DNA from: an uncultured Bacteroidota bacterium
GTDB lineage: Bacteria; Bacteroidota; Bacteroidia; Bacteroidales; P3
Direction of reading: 5' to 3'
NCBI GenBank assembly: GCA_900546465.1
Contig: URCX01000026.1
Location: forward strand, 1 to 16,137
Length of the DNA: 16,137 nucleotides
The notes beneath the pieces are model-generated. The model saw only the letters and a list, made by a program, of their open reading frames with translations, had not been told where the DNA came from and ran no database searches. The position numbers and the translations under genes were made by a program. Every line of letters starts with the position of its first letter. Position 1 is the first letter of the stretch. This document shows, one piece after another, positions 1 through 6,999 of this stretch.

Positions 1-2
1 CC

Positions 3-224
3 GCAATGAAGCACTTTCGTTTCTGTGCGGAAGAGCAGGGCAAAATCAATATAATAGGCATGCAGATAAACAACTTCCTCACTCCTGCCGTGATAAATGT
101 GCATAAGGGCGAGATTACGTATATCAATTCCGACAAGGTTACGGTTTTCAAAGATAAACGAGTGGTTGTAAATCCATATCTTGCCGCCTTTTTGGGGCTT
201 GGTCAAAAGGCTGCAACGGAATAA
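3..224 (+). CDS. C-terminal part of an unrecognised protein (cut by window edge)
   Basis: The reading frame is open from the window edge to a TAA at 222-224. An ATG lies at 6-8, but the frame is already open before it and no promoter or leader is visible, so this is most likely the last 73 residues of a longer gene. The visible piece alternates short hydrophobic strands with charged turns and ends in a hydrophobic stretch (NPYLAAFLGLGQ). I recognise no catalytic or binding motif and assign no function. A strong hairpin follows the stop, which supports this being a genuine gene end. Confidence 0.55.
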   Translation, partial: AMKHFRFCAEEQGKINIIGMQINNFLTPAVINVHKGEITYINSDKVTVFKDKRVVVNPYLAAFLGLGQKAATE

Positions 225-240
225 GGCGAAAGGATAAGAT

Positions 241-303
241 AAAACACAATCTTACAATTCTGCATTGCAGAACAAAGGGTGTAAGATTGTGTTTTGTTTT
301 TTC
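241..303. terminator. Bidirectional terminator between the first gene and prfB
   Basis: A perfect 16-bp stem pairs 241-256 with 280-295. Nested in its loop is a second 7-bp stem (258-264 with 266-272). On the + strand the outer stem runs into a T-rich tail (291-302). On the - strand it is followed by TTTTATCTTATCC, so it can end transcription from both converging genes. It starts 16 bases after the stop of the left gene and ends about 40 bases from the prfB stop. Confidence 0.85.
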
Positions 304-335
304 GACAGTTCGAATGCCTTGTCTCTTCCATGCTT

Positions 336-1419
336 TTAATCCGGCATTAAGAGGAAGGATTTTATGAAGTTGTCTATATCTCCGTCCAAAACGCCTGCCG
401 TGTCGGCTGTTTCCTCTCCCGTACGTACGTCTTTGACCAATTTATAGGGTTGCAAAACGTAATTGCGTATTTGGCTTCCCCATTCTATTTTTCTCTTTCC
501 GGCTTCCGACTCTGCCAACTTCTCTTTCTTCTTTCGGAGTTCTATCTCATAGAGACGGCTTTTCAACATCTGCATTGCCTTTTCCCGGTTTTGCAACTGT
601 GAACGGGTCTGACGGCATTCTATTATTATGTTTTCCGGAATGTATCTCAGGCGGACTGCCGTCTCGACCTTGTTTACGTTCTGTCCTCCGGGTCCCGAGG
701 AACGGAAGGTGTCCCATTCTATATCGGCAGGATTGATGTTTATTTCAATGCTTTCGTCAATCACGGGATAGACAAAGACAGAGGCAAAGGAGGTCTGCCG
801 TTTGCCGTTTGCATTGAAGGGAGAAATTCTCACCAAACGATGGACGCCGCTTTCGCCTTTAAGGTAACCGTATGCGAAATCTCCGTCTATCTGGAAACTT
901 GTGCTTTTCACTCCTGCCACATCTCCGTCCTGAGTGTCGATAATGCTGACCTTGAAAGAGTGTCGCTCAGCCCAACGGGTGTACATACGCATCAGCATTT
1001 CCGCCCAGTCGCAACTCTCCGTGCCTCCCGCTCCTGCGTTTATGTTTACTATGGCAGAGAATTTGTCTTCCTGCAATCGGAGCATGTTTTTCAACTCCAA
1101 ATTCTCTATCATCTCGCCAAGCATACGTGCATTCTCATTCAACTCCTCCTCTCCGACTTCTCCATCGGTGAAGAACTCCATTAAGACACGGAAATCATCG
1201 AGAGCGGACTGCAGCTTTTCGTATTCCGCCAAACGATTCTTCTTTTCCCCGACTTCTTTCAGGAATGCTTCCGCAGCCTTTGCGTCATTCCAAAAATCTT
1301 CTCTCTGTGTTTTTGCTTCTGCTTCTTCGACTTCGCTTTTCAATCTGTCGATGTCAAAGGCACCTCCTTAGAGTTGCTACTCTCTCTGCAAAATCCTTGT
1401 TTGTTTCTTCTATTGTCAT
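336..1419 (-). CDS. prfB: Peptide chain release factor 2 (RF2), made by programmed +1 frameshift
   Basis: RF2 recognises UGA and UAA stop codons in the ribosomal A site and triggers hydrolysis of peptidyl-tRNA. Two frames encode it here. The short first frame starts at ATG 1419-1417 and reads 22 codons (MTIEETNKDFAERVATLRRC, then Leu) to an in-frame TGA at 1354-1356. A +1 slip at CTT-TGA-C moves into the long frame (DIDRLKSEVEEAEA...), giving 361 residues, the usual RF2 length. The stop-codon recognition motif SPF falls at about residues 200-202 and the catalytic GGQ at about 245-247, each roughly five residues earlier than in E. coli RF2. The residue matching E. coli position 246 is Ser. The long frame alone could only begin at a TTG (1343), which would drop the conserved N-terminus, so the frameshift model is preferred. 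The gene is probably transcribed alone, from a promoter near 1488-1495 to the terminator at 241-295. Confidence 0.96.
1354..1368 (-). promoter_or_regulatory. prfB: RF2 autoregulatory +1 frameshift site
   Basis: Read on the - strand, the site is AGGAGG (1368-1363), TGC, CTT, TGA, C. This matches the classic prfB arrangement: a Shine-Dalgarno-like hexamer three bases before the slippery CTT codon, then an in-frame UGA followed by C. When RF2 is scarce the ribosome pauses at UGA and slips forward one base. When RF2 is plentiful it terminates, so RF2 limits its own synthesis. The motif is seen directly; the mechanism is established for this gene family. Confidence 0.93.
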
Positions 1420-1487
1420 ATATGGTATTTATAAATTCCAATCTTCAAAGCAGCAAAAGGAGACTGTTCTCCTTGCCGATATGGGAA

Positions 1488-1495
1488 CAAAGGTA
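1488..1495 (-). promoter_or_regulatory. Probable -7 promoter element of prfB
   Basis: The - strand reads TACCTTTG, an exact match to the Bacteroides -7 consensus TAnnTTTG. It would start transcription about 60 bases before the prfB ATG at 1419. I see no clear TTTG at the expected -33 position. The predicted leader contains a perfect 7-bp hairpin with a 4-base loop (1457-1463 with 1468-1474) of unknown role. Confidence 0.45.
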
Positions 1496-1642
1496 CGAAA
1501 CAAATTCGGAAAGCGGGCAGAAAGGAGGCAGGGAAATCATTCCGCCGGTTCATAAGCCTGTTCCGCCATTGCCGCAAAGTCGCAGCAGTCCCCTCTCCTA
1601 CCCTCGGGAAATCAGAACATTGCAAGCGGAGGGCTGAGAATG

Positions 1643-1698
1643 TGAAGAAAGAAAAATGGAGTTTGAAGCGGCTTTCGCTTTGCCGTTTCAAACTCCAT
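1643..1698 (-). terminator. Rho-independent terminator after nhaD
   Basis: A 17-bp stem (1656-1672 with 1682-1698, one G-T pair) closes a 9-base loop. On the - strand it is followed by TTTTCTTTCTTC. It lies 27 bases past the nhaD stop codon and would end a yidC-nhaD transcript. Confidence 0.85.
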
Positions 1699-1725
1699 GT
1701 TTCAAGGTTTTGGATTTATTTTATC

Positions 1726-3042
1726 CTATGTGTGCAATATAAATCTTGACATGAGATAGAATACTCCGGCTCCTGAAAGATAGCCTACCAAAGCCCAGAG
1801 GGATATTTTCTTCAAATACCATATAAAGTCTATTTTTTCCATTCCCATTACTGCCACTCCGGCTGCCGAACCGATAATCAAGAGGCTTCCTCCCGTGCCT
1901 GCACAGTATGCCAAGCCTTCCCAGAATGCTCCGTCGGTTGCAAAATGTTGCAATGAAGGGTCTGCCAAAAGTGTTGCGGCGTCTGCAATAGGGTACATGC
2001 CCATGGAGGCTGCTACCAAAGGTACATTGTCTATTACCGAGGAGAGTACTCCTATGATAAGGTTGATTGCATATATATTGCCGACATTTTCGTCCAAGGC
2101 TTGCGAAAGAAGTTTCAAATGTCCTGCCTCATTCAAACATTGAACCGCCATAAGGATACCGAGGAAGAAGAGTACGGAAGGCACATCGACCTTTTGTATG
2201 ATTGTGCTTACGCTTAACTTGGAATAATTGGCAGGGCTGTTGCGGTGCATTATCTCCGTGGTTACCCACATTACGCCCAAGCCGAACAATACTCCCAAAT
2301 AAGGGGGAAGATGTGTTATTGTCTTGAAGACAGGAACGAAAAGCAACAAGCCTACGCCCATGATAAGGGTAAGGAGGCTTTGTTTGTGGGATACTTTGTA
2401 CACTCCGCTTTCTTCGACATGCTCCGGTCTTTCGACATCTCCTTTCATCGTCATGCTTATGGCTATCAAAGGAACGACTATGGACACTAATGCAGGGATA
2501 AAGGTCTCCATTATTATCTTACCTGCCGTAACCTGTCCGCCTATCCAAAGCATGATGGTTGTTACGTCTCCTATAGGCGACCACGCTCCGCCGGCATTGG
2601 CTCCGAGAATGACCATACCGCAGAAGAACCAGCGTGTTTTCTGGTCGGCAATCAACTTTCTCAACAATGCACACATCACTATGGAGGTCGTAAGGTTGTC
2701 CAAGACAGCAGACATGAAGAATGTCAAAATGCCTATTATCCATAAGAGTTTGCGTTTGTTTTTAGTTGTAATTTTGTTTGTGATGATAGAGAAGCCGTCG
2801 TGCTTATCGACGATTTCCACTATGGTCATCGCTCCCAAGAGGAAAAAGAGAATTTCCGAGGTGTCGCCGAGATGTTCTATCAGATTTTCACTGCTTATAC
2901 CGGGACCCAAGAGAGCGTAAACAGCCCAGATTATTGCCGCTAACAATAAGGCTGTTGCCGATTTGTTGATTTTTAACGGGTGTTCCAAGGCTATGGCTGC
3001 ATAACCGAGGACGAAGATGATAATCATCAATCCGAAATACAT
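1726..3042 (-). CDS. nhaD: NhaD-type sodium/proton antiporter
   Basis: An inner-membrane antiporter predicted to expel Na+ (and probably Li+) in exchange for H+. The 438-residue protein is almost entirely hydrophobic, with roughly a dozen membrane helices. Ion transporter superfamily motifs characteristic of NhaD are visible: SAVLDNLTTSIVM (about 111-123), LGANAGGAWSPIGDVTT (about 146-162), SSVIDNVPLVAASMGM (about 334-349) and AGTGGSLLIIGSAAG (about 381-395). The paired Asp-Asn motifs sit in discontinuous helices expected to form the ion site. The ATG at 3042 lies 39 bases after the yidC stop with no promoter seen between, so the two are probably one transcript. A strong terminator follows. 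Length is normal for the family and there is no sign of damage. Confidence 0.92.
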   Translation of the reverse strand: MYFGLMIIIFVLGYAAIALEHPLKINKSATALLLAAIIWAVYALLGPGISSENLIEHLGDTSEILFFLLGAMTIVEIVDKHDGFSIITNKITTKNKRKLLWIIGILTFFMSAVLDNLTTSIVMCALLRKLIADQKTRWFFCGMVILGANAGGAWSPIGDVTTIMLWIGGQVTAGKIIMETFIPALVSIVVPLIAISMTMKGDVERPEHVEESGVYKVSHKQSLLTLIMGVGLLLFVPVFKTITHLPPYLGVLFGLGVMWVTTEIMHRNSPANYSKLSVSTIIQKVDVPSVLFFLGILMAVQCLNEAGHLKLLSQALDENVGNIYAINLIIGVLSSVIDNVPLVAASMGMYPIADAATLLADPSLQHFATDGAFWEGLAYCAGTGGSLLIIGSAAGVAVMGMEKIDFIWYLKKISLWALVGYLSGAGVFYLMSRFILHT

Positions 3043-3081
3043 AATTTGGTGTTTTAATTGTTTGTAATATGGTTGCTAAAC

Positions 3082-5058
3082 TTATTTTCGCTTCTTCTGT
3101 CTCTCAGCCATAAGAGCTTGGTTTTGTTTCTCCAAGGCTTCTATTCTTTGTTGCCATTTGGACTTTTTGAGAGGTTTCTTGGAGTTTGCTTCCAAGCGTT
3201 TCAAGACTTTTTCTCCGTTAATGGACTTCTGAATGGCGAACATCTGAATAAAGGTTATACACAAGGAAATAAGGTAGTAGTAGTTCAAGGCTGCGGATTG
3301 ACTGTTGAGTATGAAAAGCATCATAACAGGCATGAAGTACATCATAAACTTCATTCCCGGCATGGCGTTGTTCTGCGGCTGTTGCTTCATGGTTATTTTA
3401 GTGTAGAAGATTTGGGCAACCGTCATAAGGAGACAGAACAAGGATATATGGGCTCCGTAGAAAGGAATGTTGAAAGGCAAATCGAGTATGGAATCATAGC
3501 TTGACAGGTCGTCCGCCCATAGAAAGCTCTGTTGACGAAGCTCTATGGAAGCAGGGAAGAAACGGAACATGGCAACCAAGATAGGGAACTGCAAAAGCAT
3601 AGGAATACAACCCATCATGGGATTTATGCCGGCTCGCTTATAGAGGTTCATTATGGCTTGTTGTTTCTGCATAGCTTGTTCCTGCTTAGGATACTTCTCA
3701 TTGATTTTCTGAACCTCCGGAGCGATTACCCGCATTTTTGCGGAGGAAGAGTAGGATTTGTAAGCCAAAGGGAACAAGACAAGTTTAACCAATATGGTCA
3801 GTACAAGGATTATTATTCCCATGCTCCAGCCGAACTGTTGCAGGAAATTGAAAACAGGTAAGACCACAAAGCGGTTTATCCAATGGAGCAGGAAGAAGCC
3901 CCAGCCCAAAGGTATGATTTGCTCCATATCTATGTTGTAGTCGCTGACAACGGAGTATTTGTTCGGTCCGAAAAAGAAATTCATGTCGTATTTGAAGTAT
4001 TCCTTGTCTCCGTCGAAAGGTATGTTCAAATCGGCTTTCATCGTACGCAGGTATTTGTCATGCTGACCTTTTTCGGTTATGGTTTGCATTTTTGCGTATG
4101 CGAAATCGTTGGTGCTTTCGGCTATAAGGGCTGTCGAGAAGAATTGTTGTTTGAAAGATACCCACTTGATGGGAATGCCGTTCTCTTCTTTTTGGTCGTC
4201 GGCTCCGTTCTCTTTCAAGTATTCCACCTCATCTTTCAATAAATAGTATATGGAGCTGTTCTTACGTTCTACGCTGCCGTCTTTCTCTTTTAATCTCAAC
4301 TTTGAATCCCATACAAACTCCAATGTGTTTCTGTCGGTTATCACTTTTTCGAGATTATGTGTGATGATGCTGTAACCTATGCGGTAATCATTTCCCCTCA
4401 ATGTGTAACGGTATTCCAAACAGCCTCTGTTCCTCGTCAGTGTGTCTGCATTGGCGTAGAGTCTCATGGATACGACAAGAGAGTCGTTACCTTTGACGGA
4501 TAGTTTCTCACCTTCGGTATAAGGTTTGTCGTTGACGAAGACTTCAAAGTTCAATTCCTTTGTACGAAGCACCTTGGAGCCGATGGAAAGGTTCAATCCG
4601 TAGGAATTTCCGTTCTCAGTGAAGAAGCGGACGCTGTCCTTATGATAGGTTTTGTACTCTTTAAGAATGACTTGTTCTATATTGGCACCCAAAGATGTCA
4701 AGTCGGCTTTCAGTAATTCGTTTTCAATGGTAAGATGTTTCTCTTTGTTCAATGCAGCCTCCGAAAACGCTCCGAATTGGTCGGAAAGAATACGCTTTGC
4801 CTCCGTTGCGAGGGAATCGTTGCCCGTTGCCTCTTCTGCCAACTGCTTTATGTCCGCTTGTTCCTGCCTTTCTGCATCTTCGCTAAGTCTCTCGGCTTTT
4901 TGGGCTTCCTGTTCGGCTCTCATGCCTGCCGCTATCGCCGAATCCTGTTTTTGTTTTAGTTTTGCTCTTTCCTCCTCCGAAGGTTGCGACACGTACATCC
5001 ACACGCCGAATACGGCAAATATCAGCACCAAACCGATAATAGTCTTCTTGTCAATCAT
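3082..5058 (-). CDS. yidC: Membrane protein insertase YidC
   Basis: YidC inserts and folds inner-membrane proteins, alone or with SecYEG. The 658-residue protein has the Gram-negative layout: one N-terminal helix (about 7-24), a large periplasmic domain (about 100-380), then the conserved five-helix core (about 384-615). Core motifs include PLAYKSYSSSAKMRV (430-444), a cytoplasmic helical loop ending near NPMMGCIPMLLQFPILVAMF (479-498), and the last helices around 570-610. By hand alignment Lys425 sits where E. coli has groove Arg366. Residues 28-75 are rich in Glu, Lys, Ala and Gln and probably form a coiled coil in the periplasm. The tail (625-658) is strongly basic and could contact ribosomes. 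The promoter is probably at 5114-5121, and nhaD lies 39 bases downstream. Confidence 0.96.
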   Translation of the reverse strand: MIDKKTIIGLVLIFAVFGVWMYVSQPSEEERAKLKQKQDSAIAAGMRAEQEAQKAERLSEDAERQEQADIKQLAEEATGNDSLATEAKRILSDQFGAFSEAALNKEKHLTIENELLKADLTSLGANIEQVILKEYKTYHKDSVRFFTENGNSYGLNLSIGSKVLRTKELNFEVFVNDKPYTEGEKLSVKGNDSLVVSMRLYANADTLTRNRGCLEYRYTLRGNDYRIGYSIITHNLEKVITDRNTLEFVWDSKLRLKEKDGSVERKNSSIYYLLKDEVEYLKENGADDQKEENGIPIKWVSFKQQFFSTALIAESTNDFAYAKMQTITEKGQHDKYLRTMKADLNIPFDGDKEYFKYDMNFFFGPNKYSVVSDYNIDMEQIIPLGWGFFLLHWINRFVVLPVFNFLQQFGWSMGIIILVLTILVKLVLFPLAYKSYSSSAKMRVIAPEVQKINEKYPKQEQAMQKQQAIMNLYKRAGINPMMGCIPMLLQFPILVAMFRFFPASIELRQQSFLWADDLSSYDSILDLPFNIPFYGAHISLFCLLMTVAQIFYTKITMKQQPQNNAMPGMKFMMYFMPVMMLFILNSQSAALNYYYLISLCITFIQMFAIQKSINGEKVLKRLEANSKKPLKKSKWQQRIEALEKQNQALMAERQKKRK

Positions 5059-5113
5059 TTGCTTATTGTTATCTTATTCTTTCTTGTTCAAACATGTCTG
5101 TTTTGCGAAGCTG

Positions 5114-5121
5114 CAAAGGTA
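5114..5121 (-). promoter_or_regulatory. Probable -7 promoter element of yidC
   Basis: The - strand reads TACCTTTG followed by C, the same nonamer found upstream of the gene at 14957-15712. It would start transcription about 50 bases before the yidC ATG. A TTTTG at 5142-5138 lies 16 bases upstream of it, slightly closer than the usual -33 spacing. Confidence 0.5.
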
Positions 5122-5630
5122 AACAAAAACATTGATACAAAACAGTTTCATGGAGTTTATTTCGGCTTTAAGAATAAAATTCCACACAAACGCCACAAGC
5201 TATGCCACACAAGCCTTGAAAAACGCCTGGTTTCATTCTCCGAAAACGCAGTTTTCGACCTTTAAAAACTTTATTTTAACCCCACAAAGTCTTCGTTTTT
5301 GTGCAAAAAGTCCCGCGTTTCGAGATTCCGGAACCCGAAACGCGAAGAAAATCACGAAGAAATGCTCTTTCACATTCTTGCTACCAAATTAAGAAAATCA
5401 CTCCAAATCCGACAAATAAAAAAAGGACAAAGAATGCAAAGGAATCAAATCCCTCAAATTCTCCGACAGCCTGAAATGTGAGAAAGTAGTGGAAGTGGTG
5501 GTGGAGAGTGTGCCGTATCGAGGGTGGAAGTCGGTTTTTGAGAGTGGCGTTTCTTTGTTTTTTTGTATGGATCTTTTTGTTTGAAGGTGAAGGGTTTGGG
5601 GTTCGGACTTGATTTTTTTGCGGGGGAATT

Positions 5631-5655
5631 GTAACATTTCGGACTTTTTTACGAC
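5631..5655 (+). promoter_or_regulatory. Possible ECF-type promoter of the sigma factor operon
   Basis: GTAAC (5631-5635) and CGAC (5652-5655) are separated by 16 bases. This resembles the general ECF promoter pattern of an AAC-containing -35 and a CGTC-like -10. It lies about 45 bases before the sigma factor start codon, where an autoregulatory promoter would be expected. No TAnnTTTG element was found here. The match is short and could be chance. Confidence 0.35.
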
Positions 5656-5698
5656 TTCTGTTTGTAAGGAATGGAATTGTAAACTTCATTTGCGAGTG

Positions 5699-6187
5699 AT
5701 GACGACAGAGACTTTCAAAGGATATATCAAACTTCTACAACCTAAATTGCAGGCTTTTGCGATGCATATTTTGCGAGATGAGTATTGGGCAGAGGATGTT
5801 ACGCAGGAGGTATTTGCTTATCTTTGGCAGAATATTCGCAGGCTTGACGGGATTGATAATTTGGAGGCTTATTGCATAAATATTTGCAAATGCAGATGTA
5901 TAGACCATTTACGCAGTTCAAAAAGTAGCTTTTGTTGTGATGAGATCGAGGCTTTGGCGGATTGTTTTTCGGAAGATGATGAGGAAGAAGGGCTGTACAG
6001 GAATGTTTTAAGTTTGATGGAGCGTTTGCCTCAAAGGCAGAGGATTATTCTGAAAAAGAAGTATTTGGAGGCTAAGACAACGAGGGAGATTGTGGAGGAT
6101 TTGAATATGAGTGAGGCTAATGTGAGAACGAATATTTCAAGGGCTTATGCCAAGTTGAGGGAGATGATGAATAAGATGTGTTTTTAA
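5699..6187 (+). CDS. RNA polymerase sigma-70 factor, ECF subfamily
   Basis: A 162-residue extracytoplasmic-function sigma factor with the two usual domains and no others. Region 2 spans about residues 8-72, with the core-binding and -10 recognition segment AEDVTQEVFAYLWQN (31-45) and the helix ending CIDHLR (67-72). Region 4 spans about 103-156 and begins LMERLPQRQRIILKKKYLE (106-124); its helix-turn-helix (MSEANVRTNISRAYAKL) would read the -35 element. The frame is open upstream to 5609, but the ATG at 5699 places MTTETFKGYIKLLQ where family members begin, and the upstream residues look like untranslated leader. Region 2 is unusually rich in cysteine (59, 63, 65, 67, then 79, 80, 89). The next gene starts 13 bases later and looks like its regulator. 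Confidence 0.9.
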   Translation: MTTETFKGYIKLLQPKLQAFAMHILRDEYWAEDVTQEVFAYLWQNIRRLDGIDNLEAYCINICKCRCIDHLRSSKSSFCCDEIEALADCFSEDDEEEGLYRNVLSLMERLPQRQRIILKKKYLEAKTTREIVEDLNMSEANVRTNISRAYAKLREMMNKMCF

Positions 6188-6200
6188 TTTGTTGTGAGAG

Positions 6201-6977
6201 ATGGAAAATGAGGAAAAACGTTTTGAGGAATTATTGTTTCGCTTCTATGAAGGGGTGCTCTCGGAGTCGGAGGAAGAGGAATTGTTTGCTCTTTTTTCAA
6301 AGTCCTATATTGCAAATGATGAGAAATATGCGAGGGACAGGGCTTTATTGAATGCTTTTATCGCACTGAGGGAGCATGGAAAGAACCTAAGGAGGCAGGA
6401 GAGAATTTTGAATTTCATTGATGAAAGTCTGCTCAGAAGAAGGCGGATAAGACTTATTTGTTTTCAGATAGGGGGAATGGCTGTTGCTGCCTGCATTGTT
6501 TTGTTTTTCTTTTTAAGAAGTCCGATAAGTGATAAGGGGGGTATTGAAGCTGAAAAAGTACTTGTGGATTTGCCGAATGCGGGGAAATCTTCTGCGAAAA
6601 TCTCCTCTGAGGCTGAGATAAAGGTGCTGTCGAATAAAGGAAAGAGGACTTTGCCTCTCAGGAAAAGGACGTCTTTGCAAGGAAAAGTCGAACCGATGGA
6701 GGAGGAAAATTGCGAAATTCAGGAGATAGAAGTGCCTGTGTACGATAATCGAGTCTCGAAAAGCCTTGCCGAATGTATGCAAGAGCAGATTGCGGAAGAG
6801 ATAAAGGAAGAACTTTTACAAGAGGTGGAAGAGCCGATAAGGATAGAGTGCGACAGGCTTATAAAATATGACAACCGAAGATTGATACGCTTTGAAGGCG
6901 GAGATAAAGATGCGGAAAGGCTGTATCCTCTCTCTCTTTCCTCCTTTCGCACACATCTTAGTGAAAGAAAGAAATAA
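6201..6977 (+). CDS. Single-pass membrane protein, probable anti-sigma factor
   Basis: A 258-residue protein with no signal peptide, one hydrophobic helix (about 85-106) preceded by an Arg-rich stretch (79-84), and about 150 residues after it. The positive-inside rule puts the N-terminus in the cytoplasm and the C-terminal part in the periplasm. The N-terminal region (FYEGVLSESEEEELFALF, 15-32) resembles the short acidic helices of Bacteroidota anti-sigma proteins. I see no zinc-binding motif and no FecR domain. The periplasmic part is rich in Glu, Lys and Arg, has no recognised fold, and is probably elongated. Position 13 bases after the sigma gene and 22 bases before the next one supports the role, which is inferred mainly from context and topology. 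Confidence 0.6.
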   Translation: MENEEKRFEELLFRFYEGVLSESEEEELFALFSKSYIANDEKYARDRALLNAFIALREHGKNLRRQERILNFIDESLLRRRRIRLICFQIGGMAVAACIVLFFFLRSPISDKGGIEAEKVLVDLPNAGKSSAKISSEAEIKVLSNKGKRTLPLRKRTSLQGKVEPMEEENCEIQEIEVPVYDNRVSKSLAECMQEQIAEEIKEELLQEVEEPIRIECDRLIKYDNRRLIRFEGGDKDAERLYPLSLSSFRTHLSERKK

Positions 6978-6999
6978 GAACATTCAAAAATAATACATT

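Larger units (their letters stand above)
1420..1725. other. Intergenic region between prfB and nhaD (306 bases)
   Basis: It holds the prfB leader and its -7 element (1488-1495) and the nhaD terminator (1656-1698). The stretch 1500-1650 shows no supported gene. The longest reading frame on the - strand (91 codons, 1416-1691) starts inside the terminator hairpin and resembles no protein I know. Confidence 0.6.
5059..5698. other. Long intergenic region between yidC and the sigma factor gene
   Basis: This 640-base stretch separates divergent genes. It contains the yidC promoter (5114-5121), a small hairpin (5241-5247 with 5251-5257, 3-base loop), and a GC-rich 9-bp hairpin (5314-5322 with 5336-5344). 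On the - strand the second hairpin is followed by GGGACTTTTTG, so it may be a terminator. From about 5460 to 5690 the + strand is unusually rich in G and T and poor in C. A candidate sigma-operon promoter lies at 5631-5655. I find no convincing gene; the reading frames present are short, compositionally biased and mutually overlapping. Confidence 0.6.

Noticed and set aside
336..1343. prfB starting at the TTG at 1343
   Set aside because: This omits the conserved N-terminus. The ATG at 1419 plus a textbook frameshift site gives the normal length.
840..1637. Several + strand reading frames across prfB and its upstream region
   Set aside because: They are antisense to a well-supported gene and resemble no protein; the same holds for the + strand frames across nhaD, yidC, the pst genes and the porin.
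1416..1691. A 91-codon - strand reading frame whose stop overlaps the prfB start (ATGA)
   Set aside because: It starts inside the nhaD terminator stem, crosses the prfB promoter, and has no recognisable protein character.
5381..5689. A 102-codon - strand reading frame with a hydrophobic C-terminus, followed by a possible terminator
   Set aside because: Its composition (Asn, Lys, Thr, Pro, then Phe) simply mirrors the G/T-rich + strand, it overlaps the sigma promoter region, and no start signal is visible. It could be revisited if transcripts are found.
5609..5698. Thirty extra N-terminal residues on the sigma factor
   Set aside because: They are unlike ECF N-termini and overlap the candidate promoter; the ATG at 5699 fits the family.
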